From Epsilonproteobacteria bacterium UBA6211 (GTDB lineage Bacteria; Campylobacterota; Campylobacteria; Campylobacterales; Arcobacteraceae): a stretch of DNA of 54,188 nt. A model generated the notes under the pieces. It did not search any database. It saw only the letters and a list, made by a program, of their open reading frames with translations, and had not been told where the DNA came from. Shown piece after piece: positions 34,990-43,228 of the stretch. The DNA lies in NCBI GenBank assembly GCA_002421845.1, contig DISL01000084.1, forward strand, positions 1 through 54,188. Reading direction: 5' to 3'. Numbering within the stretch: the first letter of the stretch is position 1; each line of letters opens with the position of its first letter. Both the position numbers and the translations under genes were made by a program.

Positions 34990-36267
34990 TTATAGTAGCT
35001 CTTTTACTATATTGTAATCCTTGAATGGTAGTTTTTTATCATATATTATCTGATATTCTTCGTCACCCTTCCCTAATATCAAAATAACTGTATCTTTTTT
35101 ATACAATTGCAAAGCTTTTTTGATAGCTTCCTTTCTATTGATTTCTACAATTACGTTAGATTTATCTTGGATTCCTGCCAAAATATCTTCTATTATCATA
35201 TCAGGGTCTTCAAATCTTGGATTATCAGATGTAACAATAATATGTTTACAATATTTACTTGCCACTTGACCCATCAAAGGTCTTTTTTCTCTATCTCTAT
35301 TTCCCCCTGCACCGAATACCGTAATAATCTCTTTATGTGGAAAGCTTTTAAAAACCTCTTCCATACCGTCAGGAGTATGTGCAAAATCTATTATCACTAG
35401 AGGCTCGGTTGAAGCTATTTCCATTCTTCCACTCACCCCTCCGAAATTTTCTACTGCTTCGCATATTTCATTCAAATCACGTTTTGTTAGAAGATGAACA
35501 CTTGCAACAGCTGCCGTTATATTGTAGATATTAAATATTCCCATCAAACTAGCCGAATATGAACATTTATTTTGGAAATTATCTAGCATTACGTGTATTC
35601 CGTTTTGCAAACTATAAGCACTTACTTTATAAGTTGCAGGATTTTCAAGTCCGTAAGCAAAACAATTTTTTATATTGTATTTGATAAGTTTATCGTCTTT
35701 ATTTATAAGCTTCATAGATTCATCGGTAAAAAAGCTATTTTTTACGTTTATATACTCTTCTATTGTCTTATGAAAATCAAGATGGTCTCTTGTGATATTT
35801 GTATGAACTTTAAGTGCAAATTGAAGACCTGCTATTCTCTTTTGAGCTATTGCGTGAGAACTTACTTCCATTACAAAAAACTGACACCCTTTTTCGATAG
35901 CTTTTTGAATATGAGAAAATATATCTAGTTGCATAGGTGTAGTAAGTGAATAGTTTTCCATCTTTTCATCATTGATAAAAAACCCTCTAGTACCTTGTAA
36001 GGCAACCTTATATCCCAAATCAAGTAATATAGAATAAATAGCAGCAGTAGTAGTAGTCTTACCGTTTGTACCGGTCACACCAACTATAGAAATTGAACTA
36101 AAATCAAAATATTCCCCAAGTTCCGTATCTTTGATAAAATTCTCACAGCCGTTTTCTTTGGCATTTTCTATAAACTTCTCATTTAAAGAGTTACAAACAA
36201 AAATCGTATCTTTATTTGCCTCTTTTGAATTATCGGTAAATGTTTTATTGTTTGTTGTTATTAACAC
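34990..36267 (-). CDS. murE: UDP-MurNAc-tripeptide synthetase (meso-DAP adding)
   Basis: A 425-aa Mur ligase adding the third stem-peptide residue. ATP loop GVTGTNGKTTT, the carbamylated-Lys region, and DNPRFEDP, the motif selecting meso-diaminopimelate. Shorter than the ~490 aa of enterics because the N-terminal domain is reduced, as in other Campylobacterota. GTG start inside the preceding gene (23-nt overlap). Confidence 0.94.
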   Translation of the reverse strand: MLITTNNKTFTDNSKEANKDTIFVCNSLNEKFIENAKENGCENFIKDTELGEYFDFSSISIVGVTGTNGKTTTTAAIYSILLDLGYKVALQGTRGFFINDEKMENYSLTTPMQLDIFSHIQKAIEKGCQFFVMEVSSHAIAQKRIAGLQFALKVHTNITRDHLDFHKTIEEYINVKNSFFTDESMKLINKDDKLIKYNIKNCFAYGLENPATYKVSAYSLQNGIHVMLDNFQNKCSYSASLMGIFNIYNITAAVASVHLLTKRDLNEICEAVENFGGVSGRMEIASTEPLVIIDFAHTPDGMEEVFKSFPHKEIITVFGAGGNRDREKRPLMGQVASKYCKHIIVTSDNPRFEDPDMIIEDILAGIQDKSNVIVEINRKEAIKKALQLYKKDTVILILGKGDEEYQIIYDKKLPFKDYNIVKELL

Positions 36268-36850
36268 TTTGTTTCTCTTCTAGTTTTTTATAAAGTTCTT
36301 GTATTTTGCTATCATAAGAAAAATACTCGTTAAATCCGTCAAGATAATTATATGCCGATGTTGAAAAATCGTTTTCTATAAGCTTATTTACGAAATCAAA
36401 AAAATCATCTTTAGATGTTATAGCAACTTTTGTACTAAACATTATATCCTCAAATGCCTCTTTGAAATTTCCCCTTGATTGTACAAGCTCCAAAAAATCC
36501 TTATAATCTATTGCATCCAAAGACTCAACAGCCATAGAAGATATTTCTTGTAAAAGCTTCGTAATCTCTTCCACATCACCGTCATAAGCTTTAATCATAC
36601 CTTTTACATATTCTATTGCATTGTCCAAATTATCAATTTTTGCTACACTAAAATAGTCATAAAACATATTTGATTTTTCTTCATTTTCAGTTGCTATATC
36701 ACATAAAAGTATATATAGTTTAAATTCTTCACTATCTGGGTATTTTGATACTAACTCACTGTATTTTTGCATAGCTTTAAGATAATTACGACCTGCATAT
36801 AATGAGTGTGCAACTTCTAATACTTTTAAATCACTACTAGTTAAAGCCAT
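36245..36850 (-). CDS. Conserved hypothetical helical protein between nifU-like and murE
   Basis: A 201-aa all-helical protein. The first ~55 residues look like a TPR unit (VLEVAHSLYAGRNYLKAMQK, YPDSEEF). No signal peptide, no catalytic motif. A similar protein sits at this place in Campylobacter, so the arrangement is conserved in the phylum. Function unknown. It overlaps both neighbours. Confidence 0.75.
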   Translation of the reverse strand: MALTSSDLKVLEVAHSLYAGRNYLKAMQKYSELVSKYPDSEEFKLYILLCDIATENEEKSNMFYDYFSVAKIDNLDNAIEYVKGMIKAYDGDVEEITKLLQEISSMAVESLDAIDYKDFLELVQSRGNFKEAFEDIMFSTKVAITSKDDFFDFVNKLIENDFSTSAYNYLDGFNEYFSYDSKIQELYKKLEEKQSVNNNKQ

Positions 36851-37115
36851 ATTTTTCCTCTTCTCCTGCTAGTACATTTACTATTTCTAACTCAGGATGA
36901 ATCCAAGTTCTTAACTCTTTTTCTACGATAAATTTCAAAGTACTTCCACTAGCGCTACACCCTACGCAAGCACCTTGAAGTTGAACATATATTTTTGCCT
37001 CTTTTATCCCTATAAGTTTAATAGCACCGCCGTCACGTGCCAACATAGGTGATATTTTTTCATTTACTATTTTGGATACCGGCTCTTTTAAATCTTCATC
37101 GCTAAATGGAATCAT
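36837..37115 (-). CDS. NifU C-terminal domain iron-sulfur scaffold (Nfu-like)
   Basis: A 92-aa protein that is a free-standing NifU C-terminal domain: LARDGGAIKL and the cluster-binding CVGCSAS. It carries and delivers Fe-S clusters. Its ATG overlaps the stop of the 34-aa membrane protein (TAATG). Confidence 0.92.
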   Translation of the reverse strand: MIPFSDEDLKEPVSKIVNEKISPMLARDGGAIKLIGIKEAKIYVQLQGACVGCSASGSTLKFIVEKELRTWIHPELEIVNVLAGEEEKYGFN

Positions 37116-37219
37116 TATTTACTTTTCCTTTTTACTAAAAAAATTCCTATTGCAGTTAAACCTAATATAACCGCAATAGTTTGAAATATAAATGTAAGTG
37201 TTACTGGTTCACCAAACAT
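37115..37219 (-). CDS. 34-aa single-span membrane protein
   Basis: ATG at 37219 follows the ileS stop with no gap, and the TAA overlaps the nifU-like ATG by 1 nt. The product begins MFGEPVTL, has one hydrophobic span (about 8-29) and ends VKRKSK, so the C-terminus should face the cytoplasm by the positive-inside rule. AAAGG lies 10 nt before the ATG, in ileS. Tight coupling on both sides argues that it is a real gene. Function unknown. Confidence 0.65.
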   Translation of the reverse strand: MFGEPVTLTFIFQTIAVILGLTAIGIFLVKRKSK

Positions 37220-39961
37220 TTAGTTTAGACCTTTTACTACATCATCACATCTATCACAAATGTCACCCTCATTTTCACCTTTGTATTTCCAACATCTTGG
37301 ACATTTATGTAAATCTGATTTGAATATTTCAAAGTTTTTACCGTCAACCTCGAATTTTGCTAAAAGTTGACTTGATTTATCCTTAGATATTCCACTTACT
37401 ATAAACCAATCTTCAGCCTCACTCGTAGGTAATGCCAATACATCTTCACTATCTGTATAAAGCATTACTTCTAACGTATTTCCTATAATTTTCTCTTTTT
37501 TCAAGCCGTCTATTACTTCAGAGAATTTTGTTCTTGCTTTTATTAAATGAGCCTCATTTAAAGAATATGAAACTTCAGGCAAAGTGTATTTTTCGTAATC
37601 AAATATATCTTTACAATCACCTTTTACTATACTAGGTGCATAATCTAACAATTCATCGGCAGTATATGTAAGTATAGGAGCCATAACGCTTAACAACGCT
37701 TTTGTTATCATAGCCATAGCACTTTGCGATGAAGTTCTATGTAAATCAAATTTACCATCACAATACAATCTATCCTTACATACATCAAGATATACACCAC
37801 TTAAATCAACTACTAAAAAGTTATTTAATTTATTTAAACCTCTTGAAAAATCATAATTTGCAAAACTTTCATCTATCTCATCAAATACTTTTTTAGCCTT
37901 TGCAAGTATCCAAAGATCCAATACTCCCATATCTTTAGTATCAACAAGCTTTTCAAGCCCATCAATATTTGCAAACAAAAATCTTGCAGTATTTCTTATT
38001 TTTCTATAAAGTTCAGCCATCTGTCCAAGTATATTGTCACTTATCTTTAAGTCACTTTGATAATCACTCATAGCAACCCAAAGTCTTAATATTTCACTAC
38101 CATATTTTTTAAGCACTTCAGAAGGAACAACTACATTTCCTTTTGATTTACTCATCTTTTCACCTTTTTCATCAACAGTAAATCCATGTGTAAGTACTGC
38201 TTTATAAGGTGCAATTTCTCTTGCAGATAAAGATGTAAGAAGTGAACTTTGGAACCAACCACGGTGTTGGTCGCTTCCTTCAAGGTACATATCAGCTGGA
38301 TAATTCCCCGCATCATAGTTTCTACTTTGAAGTACAGCATACTGTGTGCTTCCACTATCAAACCAAACATCTAAAATATCCATAGTTTTTTCTAAATCTT
38401 CAGGATTCAATCCACTTCCAGGGTACAGTAACTCTTCTATACTCAAATCATACCAAGCATCACACCCTTTTTGTTCAAATATCATAGATACAAAGTTAAG
38501 TACCTTTTCATCAAATATTATCTCATCTGTTTTTTTATTTCTAAAAAATGCAATTGGAACTCCCCAGTCTCTTTGTCTACTTATACACCAATCAGGTCTA
38601 TTTTCAAGCATAGTTCCAAGTCTATTTTCACCCCAAGATGGGTAAAACTTCACATTTTTGATAGCTTTTAAAGCATTGCTTCTTAGAGTGTCATTACTTT
38701 TACCGTAATTTTGATCAACAGCTATAAACCACTGTTTTGTAGCCCTAAAAATAACTGGTTTATGAGTCCTCCAACAATGAGGATAAGAGTGTCTTATATC
38801 AGTTTTTTTAAGTAATGAATCACCTAAAAGCTCCAAAATTCTATCATTTGCTTTAAATACGTTTACACCTACAAATTCTTCACCGTTTGGTATAAGATTC
38901 ATTCTTGTAATAGTTTCATCATAACATCCGTTACTTCCCACAGGCATAATTACATCAAGTCCGTAAACAAGCCCTACTTTGTAGTCATCTTCACCATGTC
39001 CAGGTGCCGTATGAACAGCTCCTGAACCTGTAGCGGTAGTTACGTGTTCACCTAAAACTATTCTTGAATCTCTACCGTTTAGAGGATTGATTGCAAGTTT
39101 GTTTTCCAAAGTTTTTGGGTCAATTTTAGATGCTATTTCCCCTTTTATAACCTCTTCTTTTTTTAGGTTTTCAAATAAATCAAGTGCTACTATATATCCA
39201 TCGGTCGTCACAACGTATTCTATATCAGGATTTAGAGCAATACCGGTATTTGCAGGTAATGTCCAAGGTGTAGTAGTCCAGATGATAATACTCTCTTTTG
39301 CATCTTTTAATTTAAAGGCTACATATATAGAAGGTGATATTTTATCTTCGTATTCAACTTCTGCTTCAGCAAGTGCAGTTTCCGCAGCCCATGACCAATA
39401 TACAGGTTTGCTTCTTTGTATCAATAAACCTTGTTTTGCGATATTGCAAAGCTCTCTATATATATTTGCTTCAAATTTGAAATCCATAGTAAGATAAGGT
39501 TTTTCCCAATCAGCTAAAACACCTAAAGAGATAAACTCATCCCTTTGGATAGATACGAAGCTACTAGCATGTGCACGACAAAGCTCTCTAATCTTTGATT
39601 TAGGAAGTTCTTTTTTCTTTTGACCACCTATTTTTTCTTCAACTTTTTGCTCTATCGGAAGACCGTGACAGTCCCATCCCGGAGTAAATCTAACAGACTT
39701 ACCGTCGAAATAATGGTATTTAACAATTATATCTTTTAGTATTTTATTCAGTGCATGTCCTATATGTATATGACCGTTTGCATATGGAGGACCGTCATGT
39801 AACGTAAAGCTATCTTTTGCATTTGCTCTGTTTTTGACCATTTTTTGATACACTTGGCTTTGCGACCAAGCTTTATATCTAACAGGTTCATTTTGGGGAA
39901 GATTCCCTCTCATAGGGAAATCCGTCTTTGGTAAAAGTATCGTTTCTTTATAATCTAACAT
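37220..39961 (-). CDS. ileS: Isoleucyl-tRNA synthetase
   Basis: A 913-aa class I synthetase. HIGH signature GHIHIGHALNKI, editing CP1 domain (about 190-390) with TWTTPWTLPANTG-like sequence, KMSKS in EKMSKSKGNV, and a C-terminal zinc site CPRCWKYKGE…CDRCDD. Length and order are standard for the bacterial type. Confidence 0.98.
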   Translation of the reverse strand: MLDYKETILLPKTDFPMRGNLPQNEPVRYKAWSQSQVYQKMVKNRANAKDSFTLHDGPPYANGHIHIGHALNKILKDIIVKYHYFDGKSVRFTPGWDCHGLPIEQKVEEKIGGQKKKELPKSKIRELCRAHASSFVSIQRDEFISLGVLADWEKPYLTMDFKFEANIYRELCNIAKQGLLIQRSKPVYWSWAAETALAEAEVEYEDKISPSIYVAFKLKDAKESIIIWTTTPWTLPANTGIALNPDIEYVVTTDGYIVALDLFENLKKEEVIKGEIASKIDPKTLENKLAINPLNGRDSRIVLGEHVTTATGSGAVHTAPGHGEDDYKVGLVYGLDVIMPVGSNGCYDETITRMNLIPNGEEFVGVNVFKANDRILELLGDSLLKKTDIRHSYPHCWRTHKPVIFRATKQWFIAVDQNYGKSNDTLRSNALKAIKNVKFYPSWGENRLGTMLENRPDWCISRQRDWGVPIAFFRNKKTDEIIFDEKVLNFVSMIFEQKGCDAWYDLSIEELLYPGSGLNPEDLEKTMDILDVWFDSGSTQYAVLQSRNYDAGNYPADMYLEGSDQHRGWFQSSLLTSLSAREIAPYKAVLTHGFTVDEKGEKMSKSKGNVVVPSEVLKKYGSEILRLWVAMSDYQSDLKISDNILGQMAELYRKIRNTARFLFANIDGLEKLVDTKDMGVLDLWILAKAKKVFDEIDESFANYDFSRGLNKLNNFLVVDLSGVYLDVCKDRLYCDGKFDLHRTSSQSAMAMITKALLSVMAPILTYTADELLDYAPSIVKGDCKDIFDYEKYTLPEVSYSLNEAHLIKARTKFSEVIDGLKKEKIIGNTLEVMLYTDSEDVLALPTSEAEDWFIVSGISKDKSSQLLAKFEVDGKNFEIFKSDLHKCPRCWKYKGENEGDICDRCDDVVKGLN

Positions 39962-40033
39962 AGTATATAATACCTTTTAGTAAAAATTTGAAGATACATT
40001 ATACAAAAAAGTAAATTAGCAAAAGGTTAACAA

Positions 40034-40537
40034 ATGAAAATTGTATTTACCCAAAAAGATATGATAAAGTTTCAAAACAATTTAAGACTACTAAACCATA
40101 CTATTACAACCGCAGAAAGTTGTACCGGTGGAATGATAGCATCTAAGATAACATCAATAAGCGGAAGTAGTGATATATTTCACGGTGGAATAATAACATA
40201 CGCAAACCATATAAAAGAGCAAGAATTAGGGGTAAATAAAGAGACAATGATACGTCACGGTGTTGTAAGCCGTGAGGTTGTAAGAGAGATGCTAGAGGGT
40301 GTTTTAAAGAAATTTAACGCAAATTATGCCATTGCAGTAAGCGGAGTTGCAGGTCCAACAGGAGGTACTCCTAATAAACCAGTAGGTATGGTAGTATTAG
40401 GAATAGCCGATAATAAGGGGTTTTTTGATATAGAAATATACCACTTCAAAGGTACAAGAATAGAAGTACAAAAACAGGCTGCTTATACAAGTTTGCAAAA
40501 AATTTCGAAATTTGTTCAAAATTGTCTTGACAAATAA
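40034..40537 (+). CDS. pncC: Nicotinamide-nucleotide amidase (CinA C-terminal domain)
   Basis: A 167-aa stand-alone CinA C-terminal domain that deamidates NMN to NaMN. Motifs TAESCTGGMIAS and VSGVAGPTGGTPNKPVG carry the catalytic Ser/Lys region. AAGG 7 nt before the ATG. The tRNA-operon -35 box overlaps its end. Confidence 0.9.
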   Translation: MKIVFTQKDMIKFQNNLRLLNHTITTAESCTGGMIASKITSISGSSDIFHGGIITYANHIKEQELGVNKETMIRHGVVSREVVREMLEGVLKKFNANYAIAVSGVAGPTGGTPNKPVGMVVLGIADNKGFFDIEIYHFKGTRIEVQKQAAYTSLQKISKFVQNCLDK

Positions 40538-40555
40538 GAAAAAAATGAGTATAAT
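40527..40555 (+). promoter_or_regulatory. Consensus promoter of the tRNA cluster
   Basis: TTGACA (40527-40532) and TATAAT (40550-40555) are 17 nt apart, 17 nt before tRNA-Lys. The -35 overlaps the last codons of pncC. Confidence 0.9.
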
Positions 40556-40572
40556 TCCACTCCAATTTGATT

Positions 40573-40648
40573 GACTTGTTAGCTCAGCAGGTAGAGCATC
40601 TCACTTTTAATGAGGGGGTCGATGGTTCGAATCCATCACAGGTCACCA
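40573..40648 (+). tRNA. tRNA-Lys (anticodon TTT)
   Basis: A 76-nt cloverleaf with acceptor GACTTGT/ACAGGTC, anticodon loop CTTTTAA, T-loop TTCGAAT, discriminator A and encoded CCA. Confidence 0.97.
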
Positions 40649-40653
40649 TTTTC

Positions 40654-40729
40654 GGTCGATTAGCTCAGTTGGTAGAGCGCTACCCTTACAAGGTAGATGT
40701 CGCAAGTTCGAGTCTTGCATCGACCACCA
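40654..40729 (+). tRNA. tRNA-Val (anticodon TAC)
   Basis: A 76-nt cloverleaf with acceptor GGTCGAT/ATCGACC, anticodon stem-loop CTACC-CTTACAA-GGTAG, discriminator A and encoded CCA. Five nt after tRNA-Lys. Confidence 0.97.
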
Positions 40730-40751
40730 TTAAAAAGATCCAAAAATAGGC

Positions 40752-40826
40752 GGCCCCATCGTCTAGCGGTAAGGATCCCAGGTTTTCATCCTGGTTACAG
40801 GGGTTCGAATCCCCTTGGGGTCACCA
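40752..40826 (+). tRNA. tRNA-Glu (anticodon TTC), first copy
   Basis: A 75-nt cloverleaf with acceptor GGCCCCA/TGGGGTC, anticodon stem-loop CCAGG-TTTTCAT-CCTGG, T-stem GGGG-type, discriminator A and encoded CCA. A second, diverged tRNA-Glu lies at 42435. Confidence 0.97.
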
Positions 40827-40828
40827 CT

Positions 40829-40907
40829 TCTAATTTTGAATGTTAAATTTTAAATGTTGAATTATTATAGTTCTTAATTCAAAATTCATAATTCATAATT
40901 CATCATT
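40829..40907. repeat. Intergenic heptad-repeat hairpin, AATTCAT type
   Basis: Right arm reads AATTCAA, AATTCAT, AATTCAT, AATTCAT. Left arm carries TTGAATG, TTAAATT, TTAAATG, TTGAATT and pairs with it imperfectly. It lies between tRNA-Glu and tRNA-Asp, in a cluster that would otherwise be tightly packed. Confidence 0.7.
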
Positions 40908-40919
40908 ATATCTAAGTGT

Positions 40920-40996
40920 GCGGTCGTAGTTCAGTCGGTTAGAATGCCTGCCTGTCACGCAGGAGGTCGCGAGTTCGAGTCTCGTCGACCGCGCCA
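40920..40996 (+). tRNA. tRNA-Asp (anticodon GTC)
   Basis: A 77-nt cloverleaf with acceptor GCGGTCG/CGACCGC, anticodon stem-loop CCTGC-CTGTCAC-GCAGG, discriminator G and encoded CCA. Confidence 0.97.
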
Positions 40997-41001
40997 CTTT
41001 T

Positions 41002-42279
41002 TCAAATCAACAAATACTTATACAGTGGCATCACAAATATTTTTTTATCCCCTATTTCAATTACAATTTCAACATCTTCAGTTATTAAATATCCAATATC
41101 AAGTTTGAAATACTCCATTGCTTCAATAAGACCGTTTATTTCCCTTTGCTTTGTTTTTTCATCATCTATTTTATAACTCACATTTACCAATACTTCTTTA
41201 TCATCTAGTTTTGCATAAAAGTCAACCTCTTGCTTTTCTTTAAAATAATATATACTTTTTGTTTTTGCCCTTAAGTGTAAAAATACAAGATTTTCATATA
41301 GTTTACCCATATCTTTATCTATTGCATAATCATATATTTTTTTAAACCCATTATCTATTGCATAAACTTTCTTTGGATTTCGTTGTTCTTCTTTAATAGA
41401 GTTTCTGTATATCGGTACCGTAAAAAGAGTATATGCATCTTCTAGATAAGAAACATATTGGAAAATAGTATCTTTACTTAGTTTGTATCCAAGTGATTTG
41501 AACTCATTGTATAGTTTATTAAAACTCACAAGAGTAGCTATATTTGTAAAACAATATTTATTCAATACCTTAAGTAAACTTCTATTTGATATATTATATC
41601 TTTCAACTATATCTTTATATACTATTAACTCTAAATAATCACTCAAGATTTTTCTTGATATTGTACTATCCTCACCTATCGTTTCCGCAAATCCACCATC
41701 TTTGAGATAGGTTGATAGTGCATTTTTTATAAAGCTTAATGATTTTGAAGAGTTAAGATTTACCTCAATACCTTGAAATTTCAAATACTCTTTAAAGGAA
41801 AAAGGAAATATCTCATACGTTATCGTTCTTCCCCTAAGACTTGTAGCAATTTCAGACGACAAAAGCTTGGCACTAGACCCTGTTATAAATATTTGAAGAT
41901 TTAGAGTATCGTATATACGTCTTATATATAATTCCCAGTTTGAAACGGCCTGTATTTCATCTAAAAAAAGATAAACTTTTTCATCTCTTTTTGTAGGATA
42001 AAGCTCATAATAACTCTCTAGTATCATATCAAGATGAGCTAATTCAAGGGGATAAAGTCTATCATCTTCAAAATTGATATAGATAATATTTTCTTTAGGC
42101 ACCGAGAGTCTTATGGTATTTATTATATCAAATAATATAGAACTTTTTCCGCTTCTTCTAACACCGATAAGTGAAACTATTTTTTTACTATTTAACGGTA
42201 TATCATAATCCCTTGAAAGTACACTTTTAGGAGATGATTCTATAAAGTCTGTAATTAATTTTTTGAATACTTCTCTCAT
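41002..42279 (-). CDS. AAA-family ATPase with DUF4143 (AAA_14 type)
   Basis: A 425-aa P-loop protein. Walker A GVRRSGKSS, Walker B VYLFLDEIQ, sensor ITGSSAKLL and the GRTITYEIFPFSFKEYL region are typical of AAA_14 ATPases; the C-terminal half, with YENLVFLHLRAK and EVDFYAKLDDK, is the DUF4143 nuclease-like domain. Role unknown in the family. ATG at 42279 with AAGGA 5 nt upstream. It lies opposite in strand to the tRNAs on both sides, 5 nt from tRNA-Asp, which suggests an acquired accessory gene. Confidence 0.88.
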   Translation of the reverse strand: MREVFKKLITDFIESSPKSVLSRDYDIPLNSKKIVSLIGVRRSGKSSILFDIINTIRLSVPKENIIYINFEDDRLYPLELAHLDMILESYYELYPTKRDEKVYLFLDEIQAVSNWELYIRRIYDTLNLQIFITGSSAKLLSSEIATSLRGRTITYEIFPFSFKEYLKFQGIEVNLNSSKSLSFIKNALSTYLKDGGFAETIGEDSTISRKILSDYLELIVYKDIVERYNISNRSLLKVLNKYCFTNIATLVSFNKLYNEFKSLGYKLSKDTIFQYVSYLEDAYTLFTVPIYRNSIKEEQRNPKKVYAIDNGFKKIYDYAIDKDMGKLYENLVFLHLRAKTKSIYYFKEKQEVDFYAKLDDKEVLVNVSYKIDDEKTKQREINGLIEAMEYFKLDIGYLITEDVEIVIEIGDKKIFVMPLYKYLLI

Positions 42280-42365
42280 TTTTATCCTTTTACATAAGGA
42301 CAATTATAGTATTTTTTGTACCTATTGTCAAGACTATAATTCTTTATCTCAATCTTTAATATAAA

Positions 42366-42411
42366 TTTTTACCTTTTACCTTTTACTTTTTACCTGAGTT
42401 CTTACCTTTTT
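42366..42411. repeat. Heptad direct repeat, TTTTACC type
   Basis: TTTTACC, TTTTACC, TTTTACT, TTTTACC follow in tandem, then TTCTTACC. A partial reverse complement (TAAAAAGTAAAA) lies at 42523-42534 on the far side of tRNA-Glu, so it may be one arm of a heptad element whose middle holds the tRNA. Confidence 0.5.
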
Positions 42412-42434
42412 TATGCTAAAATACTTCCTCAAAC

Positions 42435-42510
42435 GACCCCATCGTCTAGTGGACAAGGACACTTGGTTTTCATCCAAGTAACGGAAGTTCGAATCTTTCT
42501 GGGGTTGCCA
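42435..42510 (+). tRNA. tRNA-Glu (anticodon TTC), second diverged copy
   Basis: A 76-nt cloverleaf with acceptor GACCCCA/TGGGGTT (first pair G-U), anticodon stem-loop CTTGG-TTTTCAT-CCAAG, T-stem GGAAG/CTTTC with a G-U pair, discriminator G and encoded CCA. It folds well but differs from the first copy in the acceptor end, anticodon stem, T-stem and discriminator. Confidence 0.92.
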
Positions 42511-42541
42511 AATTATCCAAAATCTAAAAAGTAAAACTAAA

Positions 42542-43186
42542 GTGAAAAAAGCTACAAAAAAAGAGATAGAAGAACTTAAATCAATCCTAATCGAAAAATA
42601 TAAAGACGCCAAAACAGAACTAAACTATACAAATGAATACGAACTCTTAATATCTATTATTTTATCTGCTCAATGCACCGATAAAAGAGTCAATATAATA
42701 ACTCCTGCACTTTTTGAAAAATACCCGTCCACAAAAGAGCTTTCGGTGGCAAATTTGGAAGATGTGAAGTCACTCATAAATAGTTGCTCGTTTTTTAACA
42801 ATAAAGCAAAAAACATTATAGAAATGGCAAAAGCTGTAGAAGAAAAACACGGTGGAGAAATACCAAGAACTCAAAAAGAGCTTATCTGCCTTGCAGGAGT
42901 CGGACAAAAAACGGCAAATGTTTTTATGATAGAGTACGAAAACAAAAATCTTATGGCTGTAGATACTCACGTATTTAGAGTTGCCCATAGATTTGGTCTA
43001 TCTGATGAAAAAACAGCTATAAAAACAGAAGCTGAACTTTCAAAAAAGTTTAAAACCGATTTGCATATACTTCACCAAGCTATGGTACTTTTCGGAAGAT
43101 ACATATGCAAAGCGGTAAGTCCTGATTGTAGTAGTTGTATAGCTCCTCATCTTTGCAAATCTAAAGATAGTTTTAAAGTTAATTAG
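42542..43186 (+). CDS. nth: Endonuclease III
   Basis: A 214-aa base-excision DNA glycosylase/AP lyase for oxidised pyrimidines. Helix-hairpin-helix LAGVGQKTANV with catalytic K123, D141 in VDTHVFRVA, and the 4Fe-4S loop C189-x6-C196-x2-C199-x5-C205. GTG start; no good ribosome site is visible. Confidence 0.96.
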   Translation: MKKATKKEIEELKSILIEKYKDAKTELNYTNEYELLISIILSAQCTDKRVNIITPALFEKYPSTKELSVANLEDVKSLINSCSFFNNKAKNIIEMAKAVEEKHGGEIPRTQKELICLAGVGQKTANVFMIEYENKNLMAVDTHVFRVAHRFGLSDEKTAIKTEAELSKKFKTDLHILHQAMVLFGRYICKAVSPDCSSCIAPHLCKSKDSFKVN

Positions 43187-43228
43187 GCTAAAATACTTTA
43201 AGATTAATTTTATATATGGGAGTGATTT

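Noticed and set aside
40567..40749. Open frame across tRNA-Lys and tRNA-Val
   Set aside because: Both underlying sequences fold as complete tRNAs; the frame is accidental.
40573..40996. rRNA operon near the tRNA cluster
   Set aside because: No 16S, 23S or 5S conserved sequence was found in the window.
40920..42510. Integrative element bounded by tRNA-Asp and tRNA-Glu
   Set aside because: No integrase or duplicated tRNA 3' end was found; shared bases between the two tRNA-Glu genes reflect common function.
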